Positions 62,964 to 64,000 of a DNA stretch of 64,000 nt are shown here, one piece after another; the stretch's first letter is position 1, and each line of letters starts with the position of its first letter. The notes beneath the pieces were generated by a model that was given only the letters and a program-made list of their open reading frames with translations, searched no databases and was not told the origin of the DNA. Position numbers and translations under genes: made by a program. Origin of the DNA: Amycolatopsis jiangsuensis. GTDB taxonomy: Bacteria > Actinomycetota > Actinomycetes > Mycobacteriales > Pseudonocardiaceae. The stretch covers positions 5,730,501 through 5,794,500 of the forward strand of contig NZ_JACHMG010000001.1 of assembly GCF_014204865.1 (NCBI RefSeq). The letters run 5' to 3'.

Positions 62964-63455
62964 TCAGGCGACCTCGGTCAGGCTCCCTGCCTTCACGTCG
63001 TAGACGAATCCCCGGACGTTCTCGGTGTGCGGGAGGAACGCGCTGCGCCGAACCCGTTCGACCGAGGTGCGTACGCTGTCCTCGACCTTCCGGAACGCCT
63101 CGACCGCCCAGGTCGGACGCAGTCCGGTGGCGGTCTCCAGCTCGTCCTTGAAGTCATCGTCGGTCACCATGGACAGGCCGCACTCGGTGTGCTGCACGAT
63201 CAGCACCTCGCGAGTGCCGAGTTTGCGCTGACTCAGCGCGAGCGAACGGATCATGTCGTCGGTCACCACGCCGCCGCCATTGCGCAGCACGTGTGCCTCG
63301 CCTTGCAGCAGGCCGAAGATCTCGAACACGCGGATCCGCGCGTCCATGCAGGTGAGAATCGCGATCTGCATGGACGGCTTGGGCGAGGACCGGTCACCGG
63401 GAACGATGTTGCCGATTTCCTGGTTGCGCTTGAGCAACACGTCAATGGAGGTCAT
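62964..63455 (-). CDS. Beta-carbonic anhydrase
   Basis: 163 residues. Zinc ligands are in LTCMDARIR (Cys, with Asp-Arg dyad) and QHTECGLS (His, Cys). It interconverts CO2 and bicarbonate. The ATG at 63455 has AAAGG five bases upstream; a GTG two codons earlier is possible. It corresponds in position to the canB gene next to mutY in mycobacteria. This is the second carbonic anhydrase type in the window. Confidence 0.93.
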   Translation of the reverse strand: MTSIDVLLKRNQEIGNIVPGDRSSPKPSMQIAILTCMDARIRVFEIFGLLQGEAHVLRNGGGVVTDDMIRSLALSQRKLGTREVLIVQHTECGLSMVTDDDFKDELETATGLRPTWAVEAFRKVEDSVRTSVERVRRSAFLPHTENVRGFVYDVKAGSLTEVA

Positions 63456-63557
63456 GGTCACCTTTCGGCCACGCTTCCCCGGCTACGCGGGCGGTTCGTT
63501 CCATGGAACCCGGCTCGGCCCGCTCGCACAATGCGGTGGGCGCGAAATCACCGGCGG

Positions 63558-64000
63558 TCAGCCGCCGAACCAGGGTTCCTCGACCGTGCGCGGCGGTGCC
63601 GAGGTGCGGCCCACCCGCAGGTCGGTGGGCAGCGTGATGATCTTCGGCCCGATCCGCTCGGCGGAGCCGAGCAGCAGCCGTCCGGCCACCTTGCCCTTCT
63701 CCAGTACCGGCTGGTGCACGGTGGTCAGGCCGGACCGCTCCGCCTCGGAAATCCCGTCGAAGCCGGTCACGGTCAGGTCGAGCGGGACCCGCAGGCCACG
63801 GCGTTCGGCCTCGGCCAGCGCGCCCAGCGCGAGGATGTCCGAGGTGCAGACGAGGGCGGTGACCTGCGGATAGGCGTCGAGCAGCTGCCGGGCCGCGGAG
63901 GCGCCGTCGTCCACCGTGTGGTCGAACCGCTCGACCACCGGCACGTTGGCCCAGTCGACGCCGGCGGTGGAGAACGCGGTGGCCAGCGACTCCAGCCGGG
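63558..64000 (-). CDS. LacI family transcriptional regulator, N-terminus cut by the window edge
   Basis: The last 147 residues are visible, a periplasmic-binding-like effector domain: TALVCTSDILALGALAEAERRG, LTVTGFDGISEAERSGLTTV, then VAGRLLLG, all typical of LacI/GalR C-terminal halves. The HTH lies outside the window, so the operator class cannot be judged. Confidence 0.9.
   Translation of the reverse strand, partial: RLESLATAFSTAGVDWANVPVVERFDHTVDDGASAARQLLDAYPQVTALVCTSDILALGALAEAERRGLRVPLDLTVTGFDGISEAERSGLTTVHQPVLEKGKVAGRLLLGSAERIGPKIITLPTDLRVGRTSAPPRTVEEPWFGG

Noticed and set aside
1-64000. tRNA or rRNA genes
   Set aside because: I saw no cloverleaf with T-loop and CCA-type ends and no rRNA signature in the intergenic regions; a tRNAscan run would confirm.

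Overview
The window is chromosomal DNA of a high-GC actinomycete. The GC-rich third codon positions, frequent GTG starts, abundant four-base start/stop overlaps, Lsr2, ClpC1, DUF3558 and EspG-family proteins and the many regulators point to the Pseudonocardiaceae, most likely Amycolatopsis or a close relative (inference from gene content and order, not a search). The centre and right follow a gene order known from mycobacteria (ftsH-folE-folP-folB-folK-DUF3180, DUF2520-panC-panD-coaX, lysS-lsr2-clpC, mhuD, M1 lipoprotein, PGRP-type amidase, mutY, beta-carbonic anhydrase).

Layout. 1-4 kb: an amidohydrolase cut by the window edge with a divergent LysR regulator, then a YbaB-like/helical secretion-type gene pair and a small lipoprotein. 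4-9.6 kb: Gre factor, TetR regulator, gamma-carbonic anhydrase, glyA behind a ZTP riboswitch, a DHA2 drug exporter with palindromic operators, and inorganic pyrophosphatase. 9.8-15.4 kb: dacB (PBP4 type, with a huge disordered N-terminus), a zincin, tilS and hpt. 15.5-19.1 kb: a type VII secretion (T7SS) accessory cassette made of a small helical protein, a PPE-like WXG protein and two tandem EspG chaperones. 19.2-24.4 kb: ftsH and the folate operon folE-folP-folB-folK. 24.5-30.2 kb: MerR, DUF3180, a DUF6779-like repeat-rich membrane protein, a degenerate tandem repeat array, and PrsW. 30.4-33.6 kb: pantothenate/CoA genes. 33.6-35.4 kb: small membrane ORFs, a SugE/Gdx exporter under a guanidine-III riboswitch, a long nested palindrome and a methyltransferase. 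35.4-46 kb: lysS, lsr2, AraC, a DinB-like protein, an iron-box-controlled FhuF-like protein, clpC, a kinase-like protein and a membrane-anchored Hsp70. 46-57.4 kb: pyroglutamyl peptidase, a secreted M1 peptidase, an AfsR-type regulator, a second T7SS accessory operon, a DrrAB-type exporter and an EEP-family membrane protein. 57.5-64 kb: sirtuin, mhuD, a second M1 peptidase (lipoprotein), a hydrolase, a PGRP amidase, mutY, beta-carbonic anhydrase and a LacI-type regulator cut by the window edge.

The most striking item is folE. Its coding sequence is interrupted by a 165-residue in-frame mini-intein inserted exactly before the zinc-ligand cysteine of GTP cyclohydrolase I. The intein has Cys1, TxxH, a terminal His-Asn and a Cys+1, so the first folate enzyme should depend on protein splicing. 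Other notable items are two riboswitches (ZTP and guanidine-III), two separate arrays of degenerate tandem repeats that begin at the stop codon of a gene (after the DUF6779-like gene and after clpC), two PPE/EspG cassettes whose substrates share an acidic C-terminal signature, and an Hsp70 joined through a membrane segment to a cysteine-containing outer domain.
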